NCBI RefSeq assembly: GCF_002078875.1
Contig: NC_034424.1
Coordinates: 3,114,092-3,178,091 of the forward strand
Direction: 5' to 3'
Length of the DNA stretch: 64,000 nt
Origin: Numida meleagris
Taxonomy: Eukaryota > Chordata > Aves > Galliformes > Numididae
The translations under genes were made by a program, and so were the position numbers. Positions within the stretch are counted from its first letter, which is position 1, and every line of letters starts with the position of its first letter. The notes beneath the pieces were generated by a model. It had not been told where the DNA came from, did no database searches, and saw nothing but the letters and a program-made list of their open reading frames with translations. Positions 1 through 10,860 of this stretch are shown here, one piece after another.

Positions 1-3000
1 CACAGCTCTGCCTCTGTGCTCCACAAGGACTCAGTTACAGATGTGGGGAAGTGCTCACAGCGTTAACAGCAGCACCTCCTAGTGCTTAGACCAGAGGGAA
101 GCACAATAACACTACTACTAGAGCAATAACCAAATATAACAATTAACTCTTTTGTACTGGAGCGCTGCTCTGCCTGGAGGGCTCCCAAGAGGCACAGGTT
201 TTGCTAGTGGTCCAGCATTTTATATTGCGCTTTTCCAAAAGATCCCAGGCCATCCCAAAACTGGGAATCACTAGACTTCCCACAAGAATGCAGCCGCATC
301 AGGAGAAGGATGTGGCAGCTCTTCAACAGCAGAAAAGCTCAGAATAGGCTGAAGCTGTAAAGGGAATTTAAGGAGCAGATCCAGGTAGGGATACCTCCAG
401 GTTAGCCCCACTGACACCAACAGGATGCTCAGCTGGGACTAAGCTTGTACCCAGGCTTTGCATTTCCCAACAAGGCTGAGTTATTTCTGCTCCACCTGTC
501 CCTTCCTCATCCCACTTGCTGGGCAGACCTTGCTGCCACGGGCAGGGTGCTGGGATTTATGGCTGATACAGATTCACTGGCACAGGCTGCTGGTTCGTTA
601 CCGGATAGAAAAACAATCTGTTTGCTGGCAAATCCATCGAAAGGGAGCTAGAAAGAAAATCAATAGCTGTGTTTGCCTGGGAATTTCTCTTGCAGTGAGA
701 TATCGCCAGTGCAGGAACCAACAGGTCTGTGAGGAGCTCAGCCAGCTTTATGGCTGCCCAGTGCTAGCGCTGGGCACTGTGAGGAGGGCAGGGGTGTGAT
801 GTTGGGGGGTGCAGCACTGCATTGCTGTGTGCAAGAAGCACAGCACCAGCCCCTGCTGCCAACTAGGGTGCACTGTAACAGCTGAACCCCAAGCAGACAG
901 CAGTGCCCGCGTGCACAGTGCACATGCACGGGCTGTGAGGAGCGAGGGATCCCCCAGAAACTGCTCCCCATCTTATGAGAACTGCTCCTCATCTTTCAGG
1001 CCACGCAGCCGTCCCGCGGCACGGCATCCTGCAGCTTAGGTCTGGGCATCACCGCGGTCCGTCCAGCAGGGAAGCAGCACACGAGTGCGGCCCTGCTGCT
1101 GCCGCTGCCGAGTGCCGGTGGGACCCCCCCCCCGGCGCGGGGCTGCGCGTGTCCCCGTCCCCGCGGGGCAGCGGTGTCCGGAGCTCCGCGAGGCCCTGCT
1201 GCCCTCTGGCGGCACCGCGCAGCACGGCAGCCAGCAGCCCCTCACCCCCCGGGGAGACCCACGCGTGGGGACCACACCCTGCCACCCCACGGGGAGCTTT
1301 CCGGAATGGCAGGGCGTGTTACCGGGGCGGTCCGTGAACCCATCCCACCCCACTGTGCCCACACTGCCCCACATCCCCCCAGCAGTGCTGGCTGCCCAGC
1401 CGCCTCTGTTCCCCACGTCAGCATCCCTCTGCGTGCACCTGGCTCTCATCGCTGCTTGCAGCCAACATGCGGCACGTTTAGCACCGATGCAAGCTCAGCG
1501 TCCAGCTACTCTTCCAGATCATGGGGTTGAACGAGCCTCACCTGCTGCAAAGGTCCGGACAGCACTTGCTGCACCCAGACCCACAACTGCATCCAGTCTG
1601 GCCCCAGCTGCAGCCCTGGGAGGTGGGAGCAAACCCCATGTCCCCTCCCCACACTCATCTCCAGGGACACGCTGGAGCTCAGCGGGTTCCTGCTGAGGTT
1701 TGTCACTGAGAGCCTGCAGCACAGCACAAAAGCATGAAAACATAAATCGCATTCATTTTCCTTTACGAGTCAAGTTCAGGTTTGCATCTGCTCTGCTTCC
1801 AAGTGCCTTCACTGCCTGCATTGCTATCTCTGCTGTTTCCCAGCTGTTGCTCGAGTGAACAAATTACACTGAGGATGCACTGTGGTTTCCAGCAAGGGCT
1901 GGGCACGGCCCTATGGCTGCTGGCATGGCACAGGCTGTGCCATGCTCCCCACACACAAGGAGGCCACAAACAGCATTCACGTTAAACCGAGGACTTGCCT
2001 CTTCCACAGACGGAATTTCTCCATGCCACAGTCCTCCACCTGTGCTCCCACAGAGGATGCCCCAAGCCCAGACATTTCCTAACAGCTACGGTCTGGTTGC
2101 TAAATCCCACCTCTGATTACAGCCAGCAGAACCCATCAGATGGGAGAAGAGAGGCCAGATAGAAAGGTCAAAGGGATGGCGAGGAGGAGGGAAGAGGCAG
2201 GGGGAAAATGACTGATTATATGATTAATGATTTTGCTCATTAGTCCTGTGCCTGTGTGATAGAGCCACCCTCCTCTAATTCCAGGCATGAACAGCAGAGA
2301 GGGGTGGATCTGGGCAAGCACACGTGCTGTGAGCACGTTAAAATCTGTAGAGCAAGAAGGTGGTGGCAGGAGCTGCCTCCAAGGTGGCTCTACCCTTCCT
2401 TGCATTTGGGAAGGGTCACAGAGCCAGCCCCAGCGCACAGCACGCACGTCCACTGCAGCAGCCCAGACTGCTAAAGAGAACGATGGAAAGATGGAGGGCT
2501 GGGCACAGACACGACAGCAGTTACAGAAGTTCGCACAGAAAGCCATGCTGCTTTATCTTTTTATTGTTTATGAAGAGCTTCACGACCAGCAGCCTCCACA
2601 CTACCTATGCAGCAATGTCTGGAAGAGGCCTGGTGGGAAGTGGAAAGCCGTACTTTGCAAGAATCCTGCATACCACTCCTAAGGGCACGGTCCCACCAGC
2701 TTCACACCCCAAGCCACTCCATGGACCAGGGCTGCTGCTCAGAAAGGCCACCCATCACATCCCACCTGTACTGGGAGGGAAGGGATGACCACGCCACCGG
2801 TGGCTCGAATCCTGACAGAGGAAGCACCAGTTGCTGGCAGCCTCACTGATGGGCTACGGAAAAAAGACATTGCCAAGGAATTCTGTTTTCCCCTGAGGCA
2901 CCCAGGTGTTACAACACATAGAAAGGAGAGTAGTGGCCACAGGTTTTGCTGTAAGCTCTCTCTGTTCTCGGCATGGTGCGGCTGCAAAGGAGGAAGGGGA

Positions 3001-3613
3001 GGGAGGTCCCTCAGCAGCATGTCTCCTTTCGCAGACCCTCATGCAGCACTCCATCCTCCAGCACGCCTTCTCCACCTCATCCACCTCTGCCCTTTCAATC
3101 TTGACTCGCCAACCGAGTCCCCAAAACCCAGAGCAGAGCCCGCAGCATCCACCTCTCACTTCAAGGACAAGGCCGAGCACGCTCTCCCTGGCTGAGGGGA
3201 AGCACCATTCCCCACAAACCTTCCCTTTCCCACTACTGCAGCTGCACCACTCCCAGCCACCACCCCCAGGATCCGGGCTACTGCAGAAAGGAATGAATGC
3301 CAAGCAGGACGCGCCCTGCACGAGCCCTTGAATAAGAGACCGCAGCTGCGCACCTATTCACTGGCGATATTTGTGTGCACCGCCCAATCAACTGATTGCA
3401 TTTGCCATTCTGCGTCTAAAAATAGGCGGTTTTGTGCTGGGAGTCCGCGGGCTGCTTCGAATCAAAGAAAAAACAGATCTGTGGCGTGACGCAACACACG
3501 GATCTGCGGCGTGCGAGCAAACCCTGACCCTGGTGCTGGGCCGCCCCGGCGTGAGGCAGGACCAAAGGGAGACAGCGGCCTCGCACTGTGTGATAACCAA
3601 ATGGCAATGACAG
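1..3613. other. ASTN2 intronic DNA upstream of TRIM32, no exon found
   Basis: This stretch lies 3' of the last visible ASTN2 exon (on the - strand) and 5' of TRIM32. No exon with convincing splice sites and protein similarity was recognised on either strand. Reading frames here are short or are GC-rich chance frames with no recognisable domain. A CpG-rich patch lies at about 1005-1330. The part from 2140 to 3360 is plain mixed-composition sequence in which I see nothing further. The intron assignment follows from the ASTN2 exons at 16258-42126 ending mid-protein, so the rest of the gene must continue to lower coordinates. Confidence 0.55.
1005..1330. promoter_or_regulatory. Small CpG-rich patch of unknown role
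   Basis: CpG dinucleotides are dense here compared with the flanks, for example around 1085-1215. It lies about 3 kb upstream of the larger CpG island assigned to TRIM32. It could be a minor or alternative promoter, or simply GC-rich avian intron sequence. No gene start could be tied to it. Confidence 0.3.
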
Positions 3614-3751
3614 CGGCCTGCAGCCCCTCATGTCGGCCTAGAGCTCCTCATGGCAGCCTGCAACCCCTCATGGTGGCCTGCAACCCCTCATGGCGGCCCT
3701 ACAGCTCTTCATAGCAGCCCTACAGCTCCTCATGGCAGCCTGCAGCTCCCC
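3614..3751. repeat. 20-21 bp minisatellite, about 7 units
   Basis: Units start at 3614, 3634, 3654, 3674, 3694, 3715 and 3736 (last one partial). Most read close to CGGCCTGCAACCCCTCATGG, with a shift from 20 to 21 bp in units five and six through an added C. Copies differ by a few substitutions, so the array is imperfect. It lies about 400 bp upstream of the TRIM32 CpG island. Confidence 0.85.
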
Positions 3752-3939
3752 ACAGGGAGCAGAGCAGCAGCGCTGAGCTCTGCTCTCTGGTGACAGCGAC
3801 AGGGCCCAAGGGGATGGCACGGAGCTCCATCAGGAGGGGGTTTTGGAAAGACTGTGCCCTATAGGGTGATGGGCACGGCCCCCAGGGTTGGCTCTCAGCC
3901 CCAGGGCTGGGGTTTGAGTGGTGCTGTGCGGAGCCGGGA

Positions 3940-4021
3940 GCTGTGATCCCTATGGGGTCCTTTCCCACATGGGTTCCATGGCCTTCCATGGTTTTGTGAC
4001 CGTGGCTCTGCGATTCTATGA
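3940..4021 (+). repeat. CR1 LINE 3'-end fragment
   Basis: The segment follows the usual CR1 3' end: a 'tgatcc..tgggtcc(c/t)ttcc' core and then an 'attctatga' tail near 4013-4021. It is short and degenerate. The tail orientation places the element on the + strand. Confidence 0.55.
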
Positions 4022-4149
4022 CCTGTGTAGGAATCTCAGCACAAAATGGTGCATAACAAAACGAGGGGGAAAAATGGGGGGAAAAAAAAAAAAAAAAGAC
4101 TTTTACTTTCTTTGACGGAAACAGTTCGAGCTTCTGTTTTGCTTTGGTT

Positions 4150-4760
4150 TTTTTTTGACAGAAACACGCCGCAGCGCAGCCCACCTGCCGAGCACGGACC
4201 CCTCCCAGCACCGCCCGCCCCTTTCCCCGCTGGGTGCGCGCAGGCGGCGCGGGGCCGCCCCCCAGGACTCCACCTCCCAGCGAGCAGCGCGGCGCGCAGC
4301 ACACGTGACGGCGGCGCGGAGCATGCTGGGGAGCGGCGCGCGNNNNNNNNNNNNNNNNNNNNNNNNNNNNNNNNNNNNNNNNNNNNNNNNNNNNNNNNNN
4401 NNNNNNNNNNNNNNNNNNNNNNNNNNNNNNNNNNNNNNNNNNNNNNNNNNNNNNNNNNNNNNNNNNNNNNNNNNNNNNNNNNNNNNNNNNNNNNNNNNNN
4501 NNNNNNNNNNNNNNNNNNNNNNNNNNNNNNNNNNNNNNNNNNNNNNNNNNNNNNNNNNNNNNNNNNNNNNNNNNNNNCAGGGCCCGGCCCAGGCCTCGAC
4601 CCCGCGGGCAGGCGAGCCCCGGGCTCCCCGTCGTGTGTGGGGGAGGAACGGCCCCGGGAGCGCCCGACGTACGGAACGACCGAGGGAGGAGAGCGCTGCG
4701 GGGATAAAAGCGCGCTGCCACAGAACAGAACCGCGCTGAGACGCGCGCTGGCATGCGATG
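4150..4760 (+). promoter_or_regulatory. TRIM32: CpG island, probable TRIM32 promoter and exon 1
   Basis: Sequence on both sides of the gap is very CpG-rich (for example 4230-4342 and 4578-4690). The sequence flips to AT-rich soon after 4780. The island lies about 1.9 kb upstream of the splice acceptor of the TRIM32 coding exon. TRIM32 genes in other vertebrates have a short noncoding first exon, a long first intron and a single coding exon, so this is the expected place for the promoter. A TATA-like GATAAAAG lies near 4701. No convincing GTRAGT donor is visible on the + strand downstream of the gap, so exon 1 and its donor may lie in the missing bases. Confidence 0.65.
4343..4577. other. Assembly gap (235 N)
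   Basis: A run of 235 N inside the CpG island. The flanks are extremely GC-rich, a common cause of short-read drop-out. Reading frames drawn through it are meaningless. Confidence 1.
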
Positions 4761-6617
4761 GAAGCGTTGTGCATATTAAAAGAACATCACACAAAGCGTC
4801 TTTCTCACCGAACCTGAGTTAAAACCAAAGAAAGCCCCGTCCTCCATTTTACTTTAATGAAAATACGCGTTCTGATGGCAGCTTTTTATGTAACCCGTTA
4901 CCTGGTGCTGCCTCCTTCCCCCAGCGGGTCCTCCGACACTTCCAAGGAAAATAAGTACAATGAATCTTGCACGCTATGTTTAATTTTTAAACCTTGTTTT
5001 AAAATGCCGCTCTCCATCTCTCAGAGGAACGTATCTGATCTGCGCAGCAGTGCCCAGGCTTCTTTTGCCACAGCTGAGGCGCTGCTCAGAAGGAAAGGGA
5101 AATCTATGAAGTGCTGGAGAGCACCTGGGCTGCTGCCACCCCTGGGTGCCACCTGCGAGATAGAGAGTCCCAGTGCCCCCCAGTGTGGGGAGCGTGGGTC
5201 AGCTCCCAGCCTGGGACCCCGCCAGTGGAGATTCTGCTGCGCCAGTCCCAGAAACGTGGGCTGAAAAGACCCCATGGCTGATAAATTCAGCTTTTTTTTT
5301 TTCTCTCTGTATGAACATAAAGAACTTTTCTTCATTACAGTTGTCTCCTTCCACTTGAGCAGACGCTAAACTGAAACACACTCAACCTTTCTGTCTGAAA
5401 TGCTCCTGAGGGCGAAGCAGGCGAACGCAGCAGGGAAGCGAGCGCCGCGTGCACGCAGCCATTATTCGGACGAAAGCTTTCTGTTCTCATCCCTCTGTGA
5501 CCAGCTCTTCATTTTAAACACTAACTACTTCCTTCCCCTCCTCTCCCCCTAGAAGAAATGTTTTCTCCCCATTTCTTTTTAACAGCTAAGCAATGCAGTA
5601 GCAAAGGTATTGAAACTCAGTCTGCTGAATAATAACTTAATGATGTGAACCCCGTTCTGTTGCTTTTGAATGGATGGCTGCTTCAGCGAGGGAGCTGCTG
5701 GGATCTGCTCCCTGCCGTGCTGGATGTGAGGATGAAGAAACCTGGTACAAAACTGAACCAAAATAAAAGAATGAAGTTAACGCTACAAGACTATGGAATA
5801 CGAAGAAATTATATGCAATTAAGCCAAGCTGAAGAACTAATAACGAACACATGCAGTCTATATTGTCAAGCATTTGGAACTGTCTGCTGATACCTGATAG
5901 AACACTGCTGCATCAAGCTGTATTTATCTGCATGCTGTAGCATGATGCAGCATGGCAGAGGTTAATGAAGTACACTGGTTTGAAGACCTCGGCGCATGTT
6001 TCCACTATAAACAGTCAATCACAGAACGAGTGGAAGCTGACAAATCATTCCTTCTAGGATTACCTCCTGGCAAACATATGAAACCTTGGAAATTTATTTT
6101 GGCTTTCTAGAAAAGCAGTTTAAACCAACCACATTTATTTTGTTCATGTCTGATGTCTTATCTGAGTGCAGGTCTCCAGAGGTGATATATTAATGTCCTA
6201 AAGCGTCGCACCATCTGGTTCCTCTTTTGATGCGCAACATTTGAACGCTTGGTTTAATCTCTCTGGATTTCAGAGTAAATTATGTAAACTCGCAGGCTTG
6301 GCAGCAGGAGATGGGCACCATGAGGAGATGATTCAGTCATCAATATATATTGGGCTTCCTTATTGCTGCCATTACACTTCTTTCAGTTCTACTTATAAAT
6401 TTTGCAAGTGAATAATTCATTGCACTTGAAGCTGCAAGTTAGTTTTAGGATTTGCCCACTCTGAGATTAGCTGTGATAAATCCACACCTCTCCACATGTG
6501 GAAAAGCCAACTGGGTTTCTGTTTTCCAGGACTGGGAGATAAATCAGAAATAAATTGCATGTATATGTAACTGCTGTTGATGACATAAATCACATTTTCT
6601 TTTTTCTTTCCGGACAG
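4761..6617 (+). other. TRIM32: Probable TRIM32 intron 1
   Basis: This interval separates the CpG island from the splice acceptor at 6616-6617 (polypyrimidine stretch 6595-6612, then ACAG). Its 3' half (about 5570-6580) is AT-rich and free of recognisable repeats. No open frame with protein similarity is present. The upstream boundary is inferred because the exon 1 donor was not identified. On the other strand the same interval is ASTN2 intron. Confidence 0.55.
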
Positions 6618-6685
6618 AACTGGGGCACCTTGGAATACAAGCGAGTACCAGATTCTGCACTGGCTAAAGCTGCCTTTGGAAAGCC
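6618..6685 (+). other. TRIM32: TRIM32 coding exon, 5' UTR part
   Basis: The exon begins after the AG at 6616-6617, preceded by a T/C-rich tract. No ATG occurs between 6618 and the start codon at 6686, so the assigned start is the first AUG of this exon. The start has G at -3 and G at +4, a good initiation context. Confidence 0.65.
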
Positions 6686-8629
6686 ATGGCTTCTGCCCCT
6701 CAGCTCAACTCGGATGCGCTCCGAGAGGTCCTGGAGTGCCCCATTTGCATGGAGTCCTTTACTGAGGAGCACCTGAGACCCAAGCTCCTACACTGTGGGC
6801 ACACCATCTGCAAACAGTGCTTGGAGAAGCTCCTAGCAACCAGCATTAACGGGATACGCTGCCCTTTTTGCAGCAAAATCACTCGGATCAAAAACTTAGC
6901 TCAGCTGACTGACAATCTTACTGTACTGAAGATCATAGACACCACGGGGCTGGGGGAAGTGGTTGGTCTCCTCATGTGCAAAGTCTGTGGGAGAAGGTTG
7001 CCAAGACACTTTTGCAAGAGTTGTGGCTTGGTTTTGTGTGAGCCTTGCAAGGAGACTTCACACATGCCCCAAGGGCATAATGTCATTGCTATCAAAGAGG
7101 CTGCTGAAGAGCGTAGGAGGGAATTTGGGACAAGGCTTGCCAGACTTCGGGAGCTCATGGATGATCTGCAGAAAAGAAAAGCATCTCTGGAGGGTGTTTC
7201 GAGTGACCTGCAATCTAGGTACAGAGCAGTTCTGCAAGATTACAGCAAAGAAGAACGCAAGATCCAGGAAGAACTGGCCAGGTCACGCAAGTTCTTCACC
7301 ACCTCTTTGTCTGAAGTGGAGAAGGTAAACAATCAGGTAATGGAGGAACAAGCTTATCTGCTGAACTTAGCAGAAGTGCAGATATTGTCTCGCTGTGATT
7401 ATTTCCTTGCCAAAATAAAGCAAGGAGATATAGCTCTCTTGGAGGAGGCAGCAGATGAGGAAGAACCAGAACTGACAAACAATCTCCCAAGGGAGCTGAT
7501 TCTTCACGAGGTTGAACTCCTTAAGGTGAGCCACGTGGGACCACTGCAGATTGGGCAGGTGGTGAAGAAACCCCGGACCGTTAACCTGGAAGAATCACTT
7601 ATGGAAACCGCAGCATCTTCATCGGCATCGTTTAGAGAGCCTGACTTGGTGCAAGAAGAAGCCAGCTGCACGCCAAATTCCTCCCCAGCCAAGCTGAGGA
7701 TGCCCGAAGCAGCAGCAAGCATCCAGCAGTGTCACTTCATCAAGAAGATGGGCTCCAAGGGCAGCCTGCCGGGGATGTTCAATCTGCCCGTCAGCCTGTA
7801 CGTCACTCTCCAAGGAGAGGTGCTTGTGGCGGACCGAGGCAATTTTCGAATCCAGGTTTTCACCCGCAAGGGCTTTCTGAAGGAGATCCGCCGGAGCCCC
7901 AGCGGGATCGACAGCTTTGTACTGAGCTTCCTCGGAGCAGACTTGCCCAATTTGACTCCCCTTTCTGTCACCATGAATTGCCACGGCCTGATAGGTGTGA
8001 CCGACAGCTACGATAACTCTGTCAAAGTGTACACCATGGACGGCCACTGTGTGGCATGTCACAGGAGCCAGCTAAGCAAGCCCTGGGGCATCGCAGCTCT
8101 GCCCTCTGGGCAGTTTGTGGTGACCGACGTGGAAGGGGGGAAGCTCTGGTGCTTCACTGTGGACCGTGGCGTGGGGGTGGTGAAGTACACCTGCTTGTGT
8201 AGCGCGGTGCGCCCCAAGTTTGTCACCTGTGATGCTGAAGGGACCATATACTTCACTCAGGGGCTGGGGCTCAACTTGGAAAACCGGCAGTACGAGCACC
8301 ACTTAGAAGGAGGCTTTTCAATTGGCTCCGTCGGCCCAGACGGGCAGCTGGGACGCCAGATTAGCCACTTCTTCTCTGAGAATGAGGATTTCAGGTGCAT
8401 TGCTGGGATGTGCGTAGATGCCAGGGGGGACCTCATTGTTGCCGACAGCAGCCGTAAAGAAATCCTGCATTTTCCTAAAGGGGGTGGCTATAATATCTTA
8501 ATCCGGGAAGGACTCACCTGCCCGGTTGGTATTGCCATTACTCCCAAAGGGCAGCTGTTGGTGCTGGACTGTTGGGATCACTGCATTAAGATCTACAGTT
8601 ACCATCTGAGAAGATATTCCACCCCTTAA
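6686..8629 (+). CDS. TRIM32: TRIM32 E3 ubiquitin ligase, complete single-exon CDS
   Basis: A 647-residue protein matching tripartite motif protein 32 along its full length (human is 653). The RING has C18, C21, C37, H39, C42, C45, C59 and C62. The B-box has C98, C101, C110, C113, C118, C121, H126 and H131. A coiled coil covers about 138-200, and after an acidic, serine-rich linker (about 250-345) NHL repeats fill about 352-644 and form a beta-propeller for substrate binding. The protein is a cytoplasmic RING E3 ligase that ubiquitinates muscle proteins such as actin and also acts in neural progenitors. All zinc ligands are present. The residues matching human disease sites P130 (P128 here) and D487 (D481 here) keep the normal amino acid. 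There is no frameshift or stop, and it ends at TAA 8627-8629. It is nested antisense in an ASTN2 intron. Confidence 0.98.
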   Translation: MASAPQLNSDALREVLECPICMESFTEEHLRPKLLHCGHTICKQCLEKLLATSINGIRCPFCSKITRIKNLAQLTDNLTVLKIIDTTGLGEVVGLLMCKVCGRRLPRHFCKSCGLVLCEPCKETSHMPQGHNVIAIKEAAEERRREFGTRLARLRELMDDLQKRKASLEGVSSDLQSRYRAVLQDYSKEERKIQEELARSRKFFTTSLSEVEKVNNQVMEEQAYLLNLAEVQILSRCDYFLAKIKQGDIALLEEAADEEEPELTNNLPRELILHEVELLKVSHVGPLQIGQVVKKPRTVNLEESLMETAASSSASFREPDLVQEEASCTPNSSPAKLRMPEAAASIQQCHFIKKMGSKGSLPGMFNLPVSLYVTLQGEVLVADRGNFRIQVFTRKGFLKEIRRSPSGIDSFVLSFLGADLPNLTPLSVTMNCHGLIGVTDSYDNSVKVYTMDGHCVACHRSQLSKPWGIAALPSGQFVVTDVEGGKLWCFTVDRGVGVVKYTCLCSAVRPKFVTCDAEGTIYFTQGLGLNLENRQYEHHLEGGFSIGSVGPDGQLGRQISHFFSENEDFRCIAGMCVDARGDLIVADSSRKEILHFPKGGGYNILIREGLTCPVGIAITPKGQLLVLDCWDHCIKIYSYHLRRYSTP

Positions 8630-8855
8630 AGACATTCCTCTGGGGAAAGCCCCTTTCATTAGTAGCAATTCTTCCAGCCTCATTGCAGTCTGACAGGAAC
8701 CGGTGTCAAACATTGAGAAAACTGCACCACAGCCCAGTGGGGCTTGGCATAGAAGCCATCACATTTTTTGTTTAGGAACAAAATAACTAACGTGGTGGTG
8801 GTCTGCATTTTCTCTTTTTGAATCTGCCCAATAAAAAAGAAAAGCATGAAGGAAG
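8630..8855 (+). other. TRIM32: TRIM32 3' UTR (short form)
   Basis: Noncoding sequence from the stop codon to just past a canonical AATAAA at 8830-8835. The exact cleavage point is not determinable by eye. Longer 3' ends are possible because further AATAAA hexamers occur at 10855 and 11345. Confidence 0.55.
8830..8835 (+). promoter_or_regulatory. TRIM32: Proximal poly(A) signal AATAAA for TRIM32
   Basis: A canonical AATAAA lies 201 bp after the stop codon, in an A-rich context. It is the first canonical signal after the CDS. The downstream GU-rich element is weak (tctggaatactggttctttg). Confidence 0.5.
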
Positions 8856-9341
8856 AGATCCTTCTGGAATACTGGTTCTTTGCTAAATGACCAGTCACTC
8901 CTTAACCCTTCTCACCTCCTTATCCTGCATTGACTACGTCTTCAGCCTCTGTACCTTTCTTCGTGCCATAAACACTGACTGACTGCCCTAAATCACCTTC
9001 CTTTTGGGGACTAGAGAGGCAATCCTCTTCTCGCCATGGTACTCGCGAGGAACTCGGTAGCAGTTGTCTGGGCAACTACTAGAGAAAGCAATTTCTGATT
9101 GCAGCACTGCATAAAACAAAATAGCCCTCTTAAACTGCACGGAGATGGAGCTTTACTTTCAAACTGAGGAGCGAGGGTTTTCTCTCTCCGCTGTTCTGGT
9201 ATTCAGGAGATGGCCCCTGTCGTGCCGTTTGTGAACCGTGTCTGTTCAATGTGAAGTGAGTACAGTGCAATCATGGGAGACCGAGCTGAGCCAGAAAACT
9301 CTGATGGCAACAGGGTTCTTATTACTGCTAAGAATTCTGCT

Positions 9342-9371
9342 GGGGAGGAGGGAGGGGGAGAAGGGTGGGGG
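9342..9371 (+). other. G-quadruplex-type G-run cluster
   Basis: Five runs of three or more G fall within 30 bp (9342-9345, 9350-9352, 9354-9358, 9363-9365, 9367-9371), separated by 1-4 bases. This satisfies the usual intramolecular quadruplex pattern. A second G-rich stretch follows at 9475-9497. Confidence 0.6.
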
Positions 9372-9629
9372 TTGGAGGAAAAAATCGGGGGAAATCTGTT
9401 GATATTCGGAAGCGTGCTGTTATTAAATGTACCTTGGGAACTGTCTTTGGGAGGCGTGTGCGGTACCTTCACCTGGGGGGAGGGAAAGGCGGGGGGGAAT
9501 AAGGCTGGGAGATGGGAGTAAATGAGAGCACATGCAGCTGTATGTTCACCTGCACCTCACTGCCTGCATTCCAGGTTGTCGTCTTGAGAACCAGGTTTCC
9601 ACACGTCTGCACTTTGGATCCCACAATGA

Positions 9630-9650
9630 GGGGGGGGGGGGGGGGGGGGG
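9630..9650 (+). repeat. Poly-G run, 21 bases
   Basis: An uninterrupted (G)21 homopolymer. Long G runs are unstable and error-prone in sequencing, so the length may be inexact. Confidence 0.9.
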
Positions 9651-10854
9651 ATTGCTTCAGTTTTATTTTTTAGCACTCGGAAGCACACCCATTGGTGCAG
9701 CGCCTTTTTCTCCTAGCACAGCACATCACGACATTCCTCAGCTTTTTTTTATGGCACCAGCAGGCACCAGAGTTCACGTTCATCGCGGCTTTGGGCCAAA
9801 TGAAGCACAAAACTGCAGCTGTGTGAACCAGGCCCCCACAGTGCCACTCTCCTCACTGATCAATGTGTACCTCAGTGTGGTGCTGCTTGCCTGGAATAGT
9901 TTATTGAAGGCAAGACGCATTTAAATAGGGCACAGTGGTAGCATGTTAATCTGCCACAGATAATAGTTACGCTGCAGTGCATTTATTTGTTGCTATCAAC
10001 AACATAGTTGCAAATTTGGGGGCATGGCAGACAGTATAAAAGCTGATTTTATGGTGGCTGCCATGCGACAGCAAATTGTTTGCTGCTTGTCCTACGACAT
10101 GTATGCAACAGGTGATTTTTTTACGCTCCCATATACTTTTCCCTGGTGAAGCAGCAACGTAGAACAGCCTTCAGAGCAGCTGCTGCTGCAGGCCATTGTT
10201 GGGCGGGGGTCTCTGGGAGCAGAATCCTTTGGTAGAATTTGATGTTTCCCTCGCCCTGCTGTGCTCAGCCCCAGTGTGGGTCAGGGCCAGCACAGTGAGA
10301 GCCCAGCTGCGTGGTGGAGCTGCCCCCTGGGCAGGACAACGTCCTGTTTTTCTCACTGTAATTGGCTGTAGAAAGATCTTAGAGAAGAGGGTGGGAGCTA
10401 AGAGGGGATGATTAGCAGGGCAGGTGATGGAAGACTCTAAAGGAGCCCAAGGGAATGTAACCCCCAGTCCCTCCTGCACTGCTCTGTATTTGCTGAGGCT
10501 GTCGATATGCACATAACTATTTACATTCTCTGCTTCTCTTTTTGGGTGGGAGGGGGCAGTTGCCTGAGGTACATAACAGCAATTTGGGGAGCTGATCTCA
10601 TCTTGCATGTATGTTTTTGGGAGATGACTGCTATTACTGGCACCTTCTGCAGTTAATTACACTGTAACTCAAGGCGTTTTTTCCAGTATTATGGTAATGT
10701 CAGCTCCTCTCCTACTGATCTCTTTTAAACATCTCTCCTGTTTCTAAGAACTGCTCCAAGCAGGAAGCTACTGTGGACCTGAATAATTGAAGCAATATTA
10801 TCTATGATAATATGTACCTCCGTCATTTTCTGTTCCAATGGAATTTTTTGTTGC

Positions 10855-10860
10855 AATAAA
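10855..10860 (+). promoter_or_regulatory. TRIM32: Candidate distal poly(A) signal
   Basis: AATAAA is followed about 25-35 bases later by a GU-rich stretch (near 10887-10897), the layout of a functional cleavage site. It would give TRIM32 a 3' UTR of about 2.2 kb. A further AATAAA lies at 11345-11350. Use by TRIM32 is inference only. Confidence 0.3.

Noticed and set aside
1085..1696. 203-codon + strand frame over the small CpG-rich patch
   Set aside because: Pro/Arg/Ala-rich translation typical of CpG-rich DNA; no domain and overlapping frames on both strands.
3720..4822. Several 190-340 codon frames across the N gap
   Set aside because: Most of their length is the 235-N gap, and the rest is CpG-island translation. 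No coding evidence.
9273..9521. 82-codon + frame starting MGDRAEPENSDGNRVL
   Set aside because: The start looks protein-like, but the frame runs straight into G-rich low-complexity sequence and has no splice or homology support.
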